Source: Clostridia bacterium (lineage in GTDB: Bacteria; Bacillota; Clostridia; Christensenellales; Borkfalkiaceae). From it: a stretch of 64,000 nt of DNA. The stretch spans positions 1 through 64,000 of the forward strand of contig JAGHJS010000060.1 in assembly GCA_017886545.1 (NCBI GenBank), read 5' to 3'. The notes under the pieces were generated by a model. The model did not search any database. It saw only the letters and a program-made list of their open reading frames with translations, and was not told where the DNA came from. This document shows, piece after piece, positions 37,744 through 46,129 of this stretch. The stretch's first letter is position 1, and each line of letters starts with the position of its first letter. The position numbers and the translations under genes are program-made.

Positions 37744-39788
37744 TTTTTCCGCACCATTGCGGCAAAGTCGCCGCCCTGCATCAGTTCGGCATAGCCGATC
37801 TTATTCTTCATTGCCGCGGGATCGAGCTTGTCGCGCTCGATGACGAGCGTTTTGCCGTTCGCCAACCGCACGGTGATCTTTTTGAAAAGGGGCAGGCTGA
37901 GCGTGAAATCCGCGCGCGAAGGGCTCATCTGGTACAATCCGAGCGCCGTGAGCACGAACCACGAAGCGAGCGAGCCGTTGTCTTCGTCGCCCGGATAGCC
38001 GTCGGGCGTATTGCGGAACGCCTCCGCCAGCCGCCCTGTAAGCTGCGCCGTCTTTGCAACGTCGCCCAATTCCGCATAGATATACGGGATATGGAAGGAA
38101 GGCTGGTTGGAAATAGCGCACTGTCCGAACTTTGCGTCCGCCATTTCACTCATTTCATGGATCTCGCCGCCGTAGCCGCCGATCGTGAAATAGCGCGGCG
38201 AAGCGACGAGCTCGTCGATCTTTTCGGCGAGTTTCCCGCCGTACAGCTTGTTCAGCCCTTCCATATCGTGATAGACGGCAAAGGAGCTCTGCCAGGCGGA
38301 ACCTTCGGTATAATCCCTGCCCCAGGCGTAACAGTCAAACGCTTCGTCGCGGAAGTTCCCCTTTTCGTCCTTACCGCGCATAAAGCCGACGGACGGGTCG
38401 AACAGGTGCCGGTAGTTATGCGTATAGCCGTCGTAACGCGCGGCGATCTCTTTGTTGCCGAGCTTGTGCGCCGCCTGCGCGATGCAGTAGTCGCCGTAAC
38501 AGTTATCCAGCGTTTCGTTCACGCTCTCTTTTGCGGCGGTGTACGGGATATAGCCGAGCGCACGGTATTCGCGCACCGCTTCGCGCCCGACCCCGGGCTC
38601 GTCGCAGGCGCAGTCGCCGTCGTGCACAAGCGCTTCGAGCATCTTTTCGCCCAGCGCCTGCGGCACGATGTCCTTTACGATCGCGTCGGCGAGCACCGCC
38701 TCGACCAGCATGCCCGGCATGCAGTTGAAATTGTTCGGGCACAGCCATTTCGGCAGCCAGCCGCTATCCTTATAATAATTATAACAGCTCTCCGCGACCT
38801 TTGCATACAGGTCCGTATCCATGAAAGAAAGATACGGGTATAAGGTGCGGTATGTATCCCAGAAGCCGTTGTCCACATACATGTAGCCGTCTACGATCTC
38901 GCCCGTTTCCAGGTTGAGGTGGCGGACGCGCCCCTCGGCGTCCTCCTCCCAGAACCTGCGCGGCCACAGATACGCGCGGTACATGCTCGTGTAAAACACG
39001 GCTTTGCGCTCTTCGTTTTCGTCCTCGACCTCGATCCCGGAAAGGTAGCGCTCCCATTCGTCGCGCGCCGCGGCGGAGAGCGATTCAAGCGTTTTCCCCT
39101 CGAGCTCACGGCGATAATTGAGAATCGCCTGCCCGGCGGAGAGGAAGGACGTTGCAAAGCGGCATTCCGCCTGCCGCGCCGTCGTAACGAGGGAGACTGC
39201 ATTTTTGCCGTACTCCGCCGTGAACGGCACGTTCAGCGTAAAGACAAAATATTCTTTGAGCTCGCCGTATGCCACGGGATGCGCGGCAGCCGTCGTATAG
39301 CCCGAGACCATGCCGCTCGCTTCGTCATAGGTAAACACCGTGCGCTCGTCGCCGATGATGTTGACACGGTTGCACGTTTCGTCCGAAAAGGTGAACCGGA
39401 TCGCCGCGCCGCTGTTGGTCGGCGCAAGCTCAAAGGTATAACGGTCGCGGTAGACATACCCCTTCATATAAGCGGGTTCGAGAACGCAGCCCTCGTTGTC
39501 AAAAGACGACCATCTCTTCTCTTCCTCAAAAAAGAGTTTCCCGCGCTGCCCCGTGATGATGAGCTGCCCGTAATCCTGCAGCCAGGGCGACGGCTGATGC
39601 GTGAGGCGTATCCCTTCAAAACTCTTTGACCGCGGAGAATAGAACCAGGGTGAAGCCGCCTTTTCGTTCTGTAAAGTGAACGACGCCATGCCGTGCGGCA
39701 CCGCCGTGAGCGGCAGAACGTTGCCGCTCGAAAACCGCCTTACATTTTCAGTCCCCAATTTAACGTTAACATAGCGATAGTTTTTCAT
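37740..39788 (-). CDS. GH92 family glycoside hydrolase (alpha-mannosidase-type)
   Basis: VNVKLGTENVRRFSSGNVLPLTAVPHGM; GGYGGEIHEMSEMA..PDGYPGDEDNGSLASWFVLTALGLYQMSP. Confidence 0.88.
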   Translation of the reverse strand: MKNYRYVNVKLGTENVRRFSSGNVLPLTAVPHGMASFTLQNEKAASPWFYSPRSKSFEGIRLTHQPSPWLQDYGQLIITGQRGKLFFEEEKRWSSFDNEGCVLEPAYMKGYVYRDRYTFELAPTNSGAAIRFTFSDETCNRVNIIGDERTVFTYDEASGMVSGYTTAAAHPVAYGELKEYFVFTLNVPFTAEYGKNAVSLVTTARQAECRFATSFLSAGQAILNYRRELEGKTLESLSAAARDEWERYLSGIEVEDENEERKAVFYTSMYRAYLWPRRFWEEDAEGRVRHLNLETGEIVDGYMYVDNGFWDTYRTLYPYLSFMDTDLYAKVAESCYNYYKDSGWLPKWLCPNNFNCMPGMLVEAVLADAIVKDIVPQALGEKMLEALVHDGDCACDEPGVGREAVREYRALGYIPYTAAKESVNETLDNCYGDYCIAQAAHKLGNKEIAARYDGYTHNYRHLFDPSVGFMRGKDEKGNFRDEAFDCYAWGRDYTEGSAWQSSFAVYHDMEGLNKLYGGKLAEKIDELVASPRYFTIGGYGGEIHEMSEMADAKFGQCAISNQPSFHIPYIYAELGDVAKTAQLTGRLAEAFRNTPDGYPGDEDNGSLASWFVLTALGLYQMSPSRADFTLSLPLFKKITVRLANGKTLVIERDKLDPAAMKNKIGYAELMQGGDFAAMVRKK

Positions 39789-39873
39789 GTTCTGCTCCGC
39801 AAAAAATAAATTCTTTCCGCACCGTCCGTTCTCCTTCCCTTCCTCAGGCGGGAACGGCGATGTTTCTATATTT

Positions 39874-39921
39874 ATTATAAAATAAGAAAAACGGTTTGTC
39901 AATACAAAAAACCGTTTTTTC
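39874..39921 (-). promoter_or_regulatory. Consensus promoter TTGACA-17-TATAAT with two flanking LacI-type operator sites
   Basis: Reverse strand -35 at 39897-39902, -10 at 39874-39879; AGAAAAAC|GGTTTGTC (39885-39900) and AAAAAACC|GTTTTTTC (39906-39921). Confidence 0.72.
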
Positions 39922-40007
39922 TCTATCAAAATTCACATTTTTTTTGAAAATCAAACTTTTTCAGGCGAGCCGCCGTTCAAAACGGCGATTCGCCCGCATT
40001 TGTCCGC

Positions 40008-40967
40008 TCATTTCCTGCACATCGCCAGGCGCGCGGCGCCGCAGAGCCCCGCGTCGTTGCCGAGGCTTGCCGCGACGATCGCAACGGGCGCGTAGTCCGC
40101 GCCGCCGAACAGCCAGGGCGAAACTTTTTCGCGCAGGGGCGCAAGCAGCGTTTCCCCTTCCGCGCATACGCCGCCGCCGAGCACGATCGCTTCGGGGCGG
40201 AAGATGTTCACAAGGTTTATAACGCCTTCCGCAAGGTAGGAGATGTACTCGTCCACGACCTGTTTTGCCGCAGCGTCGCCCGCGCGCATGCCGTCGAACG
40301 CCGTCTTCCCGTCCACGTTCTCCAAGCTGCCCGCGATCTTCCACATGGCGCTCTCTTTATGCGCCACCATGCTCTCGCGGGTGCGGCGGATCAGCCCCGT
40401 CGCAGACGCGTACGCTTCAAAACAGCCCTTGCGCCCGCAGGTGCAGTCCCAGCCGCCGCGTTCGATGACCATATGCCCGATCTCGCCGCCTGCGGAACGG
40501 AACCCTTCAAACAGTTCGCCGTTGAGGATGACGCCGCCGCCCACGCCCGTACCGAGCGTGATAAAGACCATGGAGCCGAACTGCTTGCCAGCGCCGCAGA
40601 AGTGTTCGCCCAGCGCCGCGGCGTTCGCGTCGTTCGTGATGCACACGGGCAGCCCCAGCCGCTCCTGCACCGCGCCGCACAGCGGCACGTTTTCCCAGCG
40701 GATGTTGTTGCTGTACACGATGACGCCGTGTTCCGCGTCGATCAGCCCGGGCGACCCGATGCCGACGCCCGCGACCTGCCCTTCCTGCAGCCCCGCGCGC
40801 GAAGCAAGGTCTTTGACCAACTGCGCCATATCCGCCGCGATCGCGCCGTAAGGGCGTTCGCGCCCCGTCGGGATCTTATCTTTGATGACGATACGCCCCT
40901 GCTCGTCTACAATGCCGCCCTTTACAAAGGTGCCGCCGAGGTCCAGCCCCGCATAATACTTTTTCAT
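40008..40967 (-). CDS. ROK family sugar kinase
   Basis: YAGLDLGGTFVKGGIVDEQG; GTGVGGGVILNGELFEG; HMVIERGGWDCTCGRKGCFEAYAS. Confidence 0.95.
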   Translation of the reverse strand: MKKYYAGLDLGGTFVKGGIVDEQGRIVIKDKIPTGRERPYGAIAADMAQLVKDLASRAGLQEGQVAGVGIGSPGLIDAEHGVIVYSNNIRWENVPLCGAVQERLGLPVCITNDANAAALGEHFCGAGKQFGSMVFITLGTGVGGGVILNGELFEGFRSAGGEIGHMVIERGGWDCTCGRKGCFEAYASATGLIRRTRESMVAHKESAMWKIAGSLENVDGKTAFDGMRAGDAAAKQVVDEYISYLAEGVINLVNIFRPEAIVLGGGVCAEGETLLAPLREKVSPWLFGGADYAPVAIVAASLGNDAGLCGAARLAMCRK

Positions 40968-41887
40968 TCTTTTTCTCCTTCGCCCGTCAGAATGATGCGC
41001 GCGTTCCCCTCAAGGGTGAACGCCTCGCCGCAGGGAACAAAAAAGCTGTCGCCCGCGCGGAAGGGCACGCCGTCCGCCCTGCCCTCGCCCGAAAGCACGT
41101 TCACTGCCGTGAAAGAACGCTCGTTCTGCTCGCTATACGTCCCCGCAAGGCTCAGTTCACGGCAGGAAAAATACCTGCATTCGGTCAGCTTGCGCAGCGA
41201 ACCGCCCGCAACGCTCTGCGGCGCGCCGCTGCCCGTTTCGTCTTTGAACGCCGAAAAGTTGATGACCTGCACCGCCTTTTCCACATGCAGCTGGCGCGGC
41301 TTGCCGTCCGCGCCGCGGCGGTTGTAGTCGTACACGCGGTAGGTGACGTTGCTGCTCTGCTGCACTTCGCAGATGACGCATCCCGCGCCGATCGCATGCA
41401 CCGTGCCCGCTTTGATGAGGTAGCAGTCCCCTGCTTTGACGGGGATAAAGTTCAGAAGCTCCTCCACCGTGCCGTCCGCAACGCGCTGCAGAAATTCCTC
41501 TTTGCCCGTATCGCGGCGGAAGCCGCAGTAAATGCCCGCGCCCTCGTCCGCCTGCACGATGTACCACATCTCCGTCTTGCCGTTGTCGTTTTCCTCGCGG
41601 CGCGCGAACGCGTCGTCGGGGTGCACCTGCACGGAGAGGTTCTGCGCCGCGTCTATGTATTTGATAAGGACGGGGAAGGCGCTCCCCTCGCGGTCCACGG
41701 CGTTCGGATGCGCGCGCAGATAATCGGCGAACGTGCCGCCGCCTTCACACACGCTCTGCCCGTCGGGGTGGACGGAAACTTCCCAGCTTTCGCTCATCTT
41801 TTTGCCGCCGTTGTCCCTTCCGAACAGCGGACCCAGCTTCATGCCTCCCCAAATGTAATCTTTGAGGACAGGATGCAAACGGATCAT
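40964..41887 (-). CDS. manA: Type I mannose-6-phosphate isomerase
   Basis: PVLKDYIWGGMKLGPLFGRD; SVQVHPDDAFARREENDNGKTEMWYIV. Confidence 0.93.
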   Translation of the reverse strand: MIRLHPVLKDYIWGGMKLGPLFGRDNGGKKMSESWEVSVHPDGQSVCEGGGTFADYLRAHPNAVDREGSAFPVLIKYIDAAQNLSVQVHPDDAFARREENDNGKTEMWYIVQADEGAGIYCGFRRDTGKEEFLQRVADGTVEELLNFIPVKAGDCYLIKAGTVHAIGAGCVICEVQQSSNVTYRVYDYNRRGADGKPRQLHVEKAVQVINFSAFKDETGSGAPQSVAGGSLRKLTECRYFSCRELSLAGTYSEQNERSFTAVNVLSGEGRADGVPFRAGDSFFVPCGEAFTLEGNARIILTGEGEKE

Positions 41888-41914
41888 AGATACCTCCTCA
41901 TAAAACCGCTTTTT

Positions 41915-41943
41915 ATTATAACAAATCGTTTCGCCTTTTGCAA
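41915..41943 (-). promoter_or_regulatory. Promoter TTGCAA-17-TATAAT upstream of manA/ROK
   Basis: attata 41915-41920, ttgcaa 41938-41943 on + strand. Confidence 0.6.
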
Positions 41944-41968
41944 CCGCGCGAACGCTTTTTTTCGGCAC

Positions 41969-41998
41969 GGCATAAAAAAACGCCCGTACGGGCGTTTT
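41969..41998. terminator. Bidirectional terminator
   Basis: AAAAAAACGCCCGTACGGGCGTTTTT. Confidence 0.8.
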
Positions 41999-42904
41999 TC
42001 AGAATTTAAAAGGCGTGACCTGATAGACGTAGTAGTTGAGCCAGTTGGTATAGAACAGGTTCGCCGCGCTCGTCCACGTCACCCTCACTTTGGTGCAGGA
42101 ACTGTCGGTAAAGTAATGCGCGGGCGGGTCGATGGGCAGCCCTTTGGCGACGTCGCGCTCGAACTCCGTTTTGAGCGTATCACGGTCGTACTCCATGTGC
42201 CCCGTCAGAAAGATCTTTTTGTTGTCGTGCGATTTGGCGATGGAAAGCCCCGCTTCGTCGGAAACGCTCAGGATCTGCAGCCGCGGCTCGCGCGCGACGT
42301 CCTCCACGTTCACCGTCGTATGGCGGGAATGCGGGATGTAGAACACGTCGTCGATGCCCTTTAAAAGCGGGTCGTGCAGGTCAATGTTTTTCCGATGCGG
42401 GAAGATGCCGAACAGTTTTTTGGGCAGCAGGTGTTTTTCGATGCCGTAGTGATAGTACAGCGCCGCCTGCGCGCCCCAGCAGATATAGATGGTGCTGGTG
42501 ACGTTGCTGTCCGCAAAGTCAAAGATCTTCGTCAGTTCCTTCCAATAGGCGACCTCTTCAAAAGGCATGACCTCGACGGGCGCGCCGGTGATGATCATGC
42601 CGTCGAAGTGCTTTTCCTTGATGTCGTCGAACTTCTTGTAAAAGCGCTCGAGGTGCGCCGCGGCGGTGTTCTTGCTCTTGTACGATTCGGTGTACACGAG
42701 CGTGATGTTCACCTGCAGCGGCGAATTGGAGAGAAGGCGCAGAAGCTGCGTCTCCGTTTCGATCTTGGTCGGCATGAGGTTGAGGATCGCGATCTCCAGC
42801 GGGCGGATGTCCTGCGTGAAGGCACGCTCGGAATTCATGACGAAGATGTTTTCGGACTGCAATGCCGAATAGGCGGGTATTTCTTTTGAGATGACGATTG
42901 GCAT
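41999..42904 (-). CDS. metA: Homoserine O-acyltransferase (MetA family)
   Basis: MPIVISKEIPAYSALQSENIFVMNSERAFTQDIRPLEIAILNLMPTKIETETQLLRLLSNSPLQVNITL. Confidence 0.96.
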   Translation of the reverse strand: MPIVISKEIPAYSALQSENIFVMNSERAFTQDIRPLEIAILNLMPTKIETETQLLRLLSNSPLQVNITLVYTESYKSKNTAAAHLERFYKKFDDIKEKHFDGMIITGAPVEVMPFEEVAYWKELTKIFDFADSNVTSTIYICWGAQAALYYHYGIEKHLLPKKLFGIFPHRKNIDLHDPLLKGIDDVFYIPHSRHTTVNVEDVAREPRLQILSVSDEAGLSIAKSHDNKKIFLTGHMEYDRDTLKTEFERDVAKGLPIDPPAHYFTDSSCTKVRVTWTSAANLFYTNWLNYYVYQVTPFKF

Positions 42905-42920
42905 AAGCAAACCTCTGTCT

Positions 42921-43310
42921 CGTAAAAATCTCGGCAGGCTGCTGCCTGCGATTTTTACGATTTTAGGACAACCGCCGCTACCTCGTCGGAGCAGTCGGCT
43001 GCACTCTCGCATTGCCCAAAAGGGCAAAGCTCGCATGCGCGCTCCGCTCCTCCTCTTCCCAAAAATCTCACTCCGTTGCGATTTTTGGGAGCCCTGTTTA
43101 TTGGTCGGGATAGCGAAGGTTTTCCTCGCCGCACGATAATTCAGGGCACACCATTATAAAAATCGTGCGGCTTCACCTTTCCTGCATAAGCCGTAAGCAT
43201 ACGGCAAATTGGGGGCGCTTTTCCAAAGGCGTGGCTTTGGAACGCGCAATTTGGTTTATTGAAATGGTTCCCGAAAATCACAATGAAATGAGGTTTTCGG
43301 GAAGCGGAAA
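42921..43310. repeat. Structured intergenic element, copy E1 (multiple hairpins)
   Basis: CGTAAAAATC/GATTTTTACG, CCCAAAAATC/GATTTTTGGG, GCCGCACGAT/ATCGTGCGGC with loop TTCAGGGCACACCATTATA, GCCGT/ACGGC, CAAATTG..CAATTTG, TTCCCGAAAA/TTTTCGGGAA. Confidence 0.85.
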
Positions 43311-43315
43311 ACACC

Positions 43316-43732
43316 TCACCCCGCGGGCACGAACGAAAGGACGAGCCCGCTCCATGCGCCCGTAACGGCAAGCATTTCCGTGCCGTTTGCCTGCCGCGAA
43401 ACGCCGCAGTTCCAGTACGCCGTTTCCCCGTTCATGACAAGGGCGAGCTGCAGCGAGCCCTCCCCCGCCGCCTGCACGGTATACCTTCCCGAACAGACAA
43501 CGGTTTCGTTTTGCCGCAGGATGTACTGCGCGCCGTCAAACGAGCAGGTGTAAAACCGTTCGGTGACTTCGCTGCCTTCGTACTCGTCGCCCACGGCGTA
43601 GTTCTACGCCCCGTCCCCGAAAAAGGAAAGCTCCCACTCCCCTTGTTCGGAAACGCCGCCTCCGCACGCCGCGAAGGCAAACAGCGCGGCCGCGCACAGG
43701 AACATGGCAAAAACGGCGAGGCTCTTTTTCAT
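43316..43732 (-). pseudogene. Small lipoprotein gene interrupted by one in-frame TAG
   Basis: MKKSLAVFAMFLCAAALFAFAACGGGVSEQGEWELSFFGDGA*NYAVGDEYEGSEVTERFYTCSF.. same frame on both sides of the stop at 43604-43606. Confidence 0.7.
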
Positions 43733-43733
43733 G

Positions 43734-45005
43734 TTACACCTTTTCGAGCGCCTGTTCGAGGTCGGCGAGGATGTCCTCGGGGGCTTCGATGCCGACGGAG
43801 AGGCGCACGAGGTTTTCGGGCACGCCCGCCTCTTCCAGCTCCTCTTTGGAGAGCTGGCGGTGCGTCGTGGAAGCGGGATGCAGCACGCAGCTGCGCACAT
43901 CGGCGACGTGCGTCTCCTGCGTGATGAGCTTGAGCGCCTCCATGAACTTCGCCGCCCGCTTCACGTCGCCCTTGATGCCGAAGCTGAGCATGCCGCCCGT
44001 GCCCTTCGGCAGATACTTCTGCGCGATCGCATGGTACTTGTTATCGGGCAGGGACGCATGCCAGACCCAGTCGATCTTCGGGTGCCCCGCAAGGTACGCC
44101 GCGACCTTTGCCGCGTTCGAAGAATGCCGCTCCATGCGAAGAGCGAGCGTATCGCAGCCCAGCCACGCGAGGAAGGCATTCTGCGGCGCCATCATCGCGC
44201 CGATGTCGCGCATCATCTGCGCGCGGCACTTGGTCGCGAACTGCGCCGCGGGCAGGTCCGCATACACCAGCCCGTGATAGCTTTCATCGGGCACGTTGAA
44301 GGAGGGATAGCGCGGGTTCCCCTTGAAATTGAAGTTGCCTCCGTCCACGATCATGCCGCCGAGCGCCGCCGCGTGCCCGTCGAGGTACTTGGTCGTCGAA
44401 TGGATGATGAGGTTCGCGCCCCATTCGAAGGGACGGCATAGGACAGGCGTGGCGAGGGTATTATCCACGGCGAACAGCACCTGATGCTTTTTCGCGATCG
44501 CGGCGATCTTATCGAAATCCAGGATTTTGATGGCGGGGTTGGCGACCGTTTCGGTGAAGATGAGCCTCGTCTTATCGTCGATGAGTTTTTCGATCTCCTC
44601 GGCGGGAGCGTCGGGGTCAAAAAAGCGCGTTTCGATGCCGAGTTTGGGCAGCGTGACCGAAAAGAGATTGAACGTGCCGCCGTAGATCGCGGAGGAGGAA
44701 ACGATGTTATCCCCCGCCCCGCACACGGTGAACACCGCGAGCGTGGAAGCCGCCATGCCCGACGAGCAGCCGATGCCCGCTACGCCGCCCTCCAGCTCCG
44801 TCACTTTCCCTTCAAACGCCGCGACGGTCGGGTTGGCAAGACGGGTATAGAAATAGCCGTCCGCTTTGAGGTCGAACAGGTCCGCCATGCCCTGCGTGCT
44901 TTCATAATAAAAGGTCGTGCTCTGCGCGATGGGCGGGATGCGGCTTTCGCCGTTCTTCGGGCGGTAGCCCCCCTGCACACAGATGGTATCGGGTTTGTAA
45001 GCCAT
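43734..45005 (-). CDS. O-acetylhomoserine (thiol)-lyase, PLP-dependent
   Basis: DTICVQGGYRPKNGESRIPPIAQSTTFYYES; IIHSTTKYLDGHAAALGGMIVDGGNF. Confidence 0.95.
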   Translation of the reverse strand: MAYKPDTICVQGGYRPKNGESRIPPIAQSTTFYYESTQGMADLFDLKADGYFYTRLANPTVAAFEGKVTELEGGVAGIGCSSGMAASTLAVFTVCGAGDNIVSSSAIYGGTFNLFSVTLPKLGIETRFFDPDAPAEEIEKLIDDKTRLIFTETVANPAIKILDFDKIAAIAKKHQVLFAVDNTLATPVLCRPFEWGANLIIHSTTKYLDGHAAALGGMIVDGGNFNFKGNPRYPSFNVPDESYHGLVYADLPAAQFATKCRAQMMRDIGAMMAPQNAFLAWLGCDTLALRMERHSSNAAKVAAYLAGHPKIDWVWHASLPDNKYHAIAQKYLPKGTGGMLSFGIKGDVKRAAKFMEALKLITQETHVADVRSCVLHPASTTHRQLSKEELEEAGVPENLVRLSVGIEAPEDILADLEQALEKV

Positions 45006-45099
45006 GGTTTTGTATCTCCTTGTAAAAGATTTTAAGCGAATTGCTGCGCGCACAGGCAAAAACGCCTTTTCGCCGGCGCGAAACAACAGGCGCAAATAA

Positions 45100-45549
45100 T
45101 TATAGAAATTCTTTTATTCTTCTGTCCGCGTCGCGTTTGAGGTCCTTTTCTTTCAGGCTCTGCTTTTTGTCGTAGGTGTGCTTGCCGCGGCAGAGCGCCA
45201 CTTCGACTTTGACGAGCGACCCCGCAAAATACACTTTGAGCGGCACGAGGGTGTAGCCCTTCTGGTTGACTTTGCCCGCGATCTTGGCGATTTCCGCCTT
45301 ATGCAGCAAGAGCCTGCGGTCCCTGCGGGAATCGCGCGTGTTGAACGCGCCGCTCTTGTCGTACACGGCGATGTGCATGTTTTTGAGCGTGACCTCGCCG
45401 GCACGGACAAAACAGAAGCTGTCCGCCAGGTTGCAGTTGTTCTTGCGGATGGACTTGACTTCGCTGCCCTCCAGCACGATGCCCGCCTCGAATTTTTCCT
45501 CGATGAAATATTCAAAGGACGCGGATTTGTTCACCGCAACAACTTTCAT
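45100..45549 (-). CDS. smpB: SsrA-binding protein
   Basis: FIEEKFEAGIVLEGSEVKSIRKNNCNLADSF; CRGKHTYDKKQSLKEKD. Confidence 0.97.
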   Translation of the reverse strand: MKVVAVNKSASFEYFIEEKFEAGIVLEGSEVKSIRKNNCNLADSFCFVRAGEVTLKNMHIAVYDKSGAFNTRDSRRDRRLLLHKAEIAKIAGKVNQKGYTLVPLKVYFAGSLVKVEVALCRGKHTYDKKQSLKEKDLKRDADRRIKEFL

Positions 45550-45558
45550 AAAACACCT

Positions 45559-46065
45559 TTATTCTTTGATGAGCGCGTACAGCCGCGCGTCGTGGAACGC
45601 GCCGCTCTTCCACACGCTTTTGCGGAGCGTGCCTTCGAGGGAAAAGCCGCACTTTTCGAGCACGCGGCAGGAAGCCGCGTTGTCCGCAAACGGCTCGGCG
45701 AAGATGCGCACGAGGTCGCTTTCCGCAAACACCTGCGCGCACAGCCGCCCGACCGCCTCCGTCATGACGCCCTTCCCCCAATACGCGGGAGCGAGCCAGT
45801 AGCCCAGCTCGCCGCTGCGCTTTGCCACGTCCTGCCCGCGCGTGACGGCGACGCCGCCGACCGCTCTGCCTTCCGCCACGATCGCGCGGTACCATTCGCC
45901 GCGCGCGTTTTCCGCCGATGCAAAGGCGATGAACGCGTCCGCGTCCTCCCGCACATACGGGTGCGGGAACACGTCGCGCAGCCACTTTGCGATGCGAAGA
46001 TCGTCCGCCGTCTCCGCAAGCGAGGGCGCAAGATCCGCGCTCCACTCCTTCAATACAAATTGCAT
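45559..46065 (-). CDS. GNAT family N-acetyltransferase
   Basis: ELGYWLAPAYWGKGVMTEAV..ASCRVLEKCGFSLEGTLRKSVW. Confidence 0.9.
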   Translation of the reverse strand: MQFVLKEWSADLAPSLAETADDLRIAKWLRDVFPHPYVREDADAFIAFASAENARGEWYRAIVAEGRAVGGVAVTRGQDVAKRSGELGYWLAPAYWGKGVMTEAVGRLCAQVFAESDLVRIFAEPFADNAASCRVLEKCGFSLEGTLRKSVWKSGAFHDARLYALIKE

Positions 46066-46129
46066 ACCGCGCTCCTTCCGCGCGCTTTCTACCATTATAG
46101 CACAAACGCGCGCGATTGCATACAGATTT

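Noticed and set aside
42921-43310. E1 as a SAM/Met riboswitch for metA
   Set aside because: No recognisable SAM riboswitch core, and the related E2 copy is not upstream of any gene.
42921-43310. E1/E2 as integron attC sites
   Set aside because: No GTTRRRY core sites and no integrase or cassette-like ORFs nearby.
43604-43606. Stop-codon reassignment of TAG
   Set aside because: TAG ends at least two normal genes in the window (5079 and 21468), so reassignment is unlikely.
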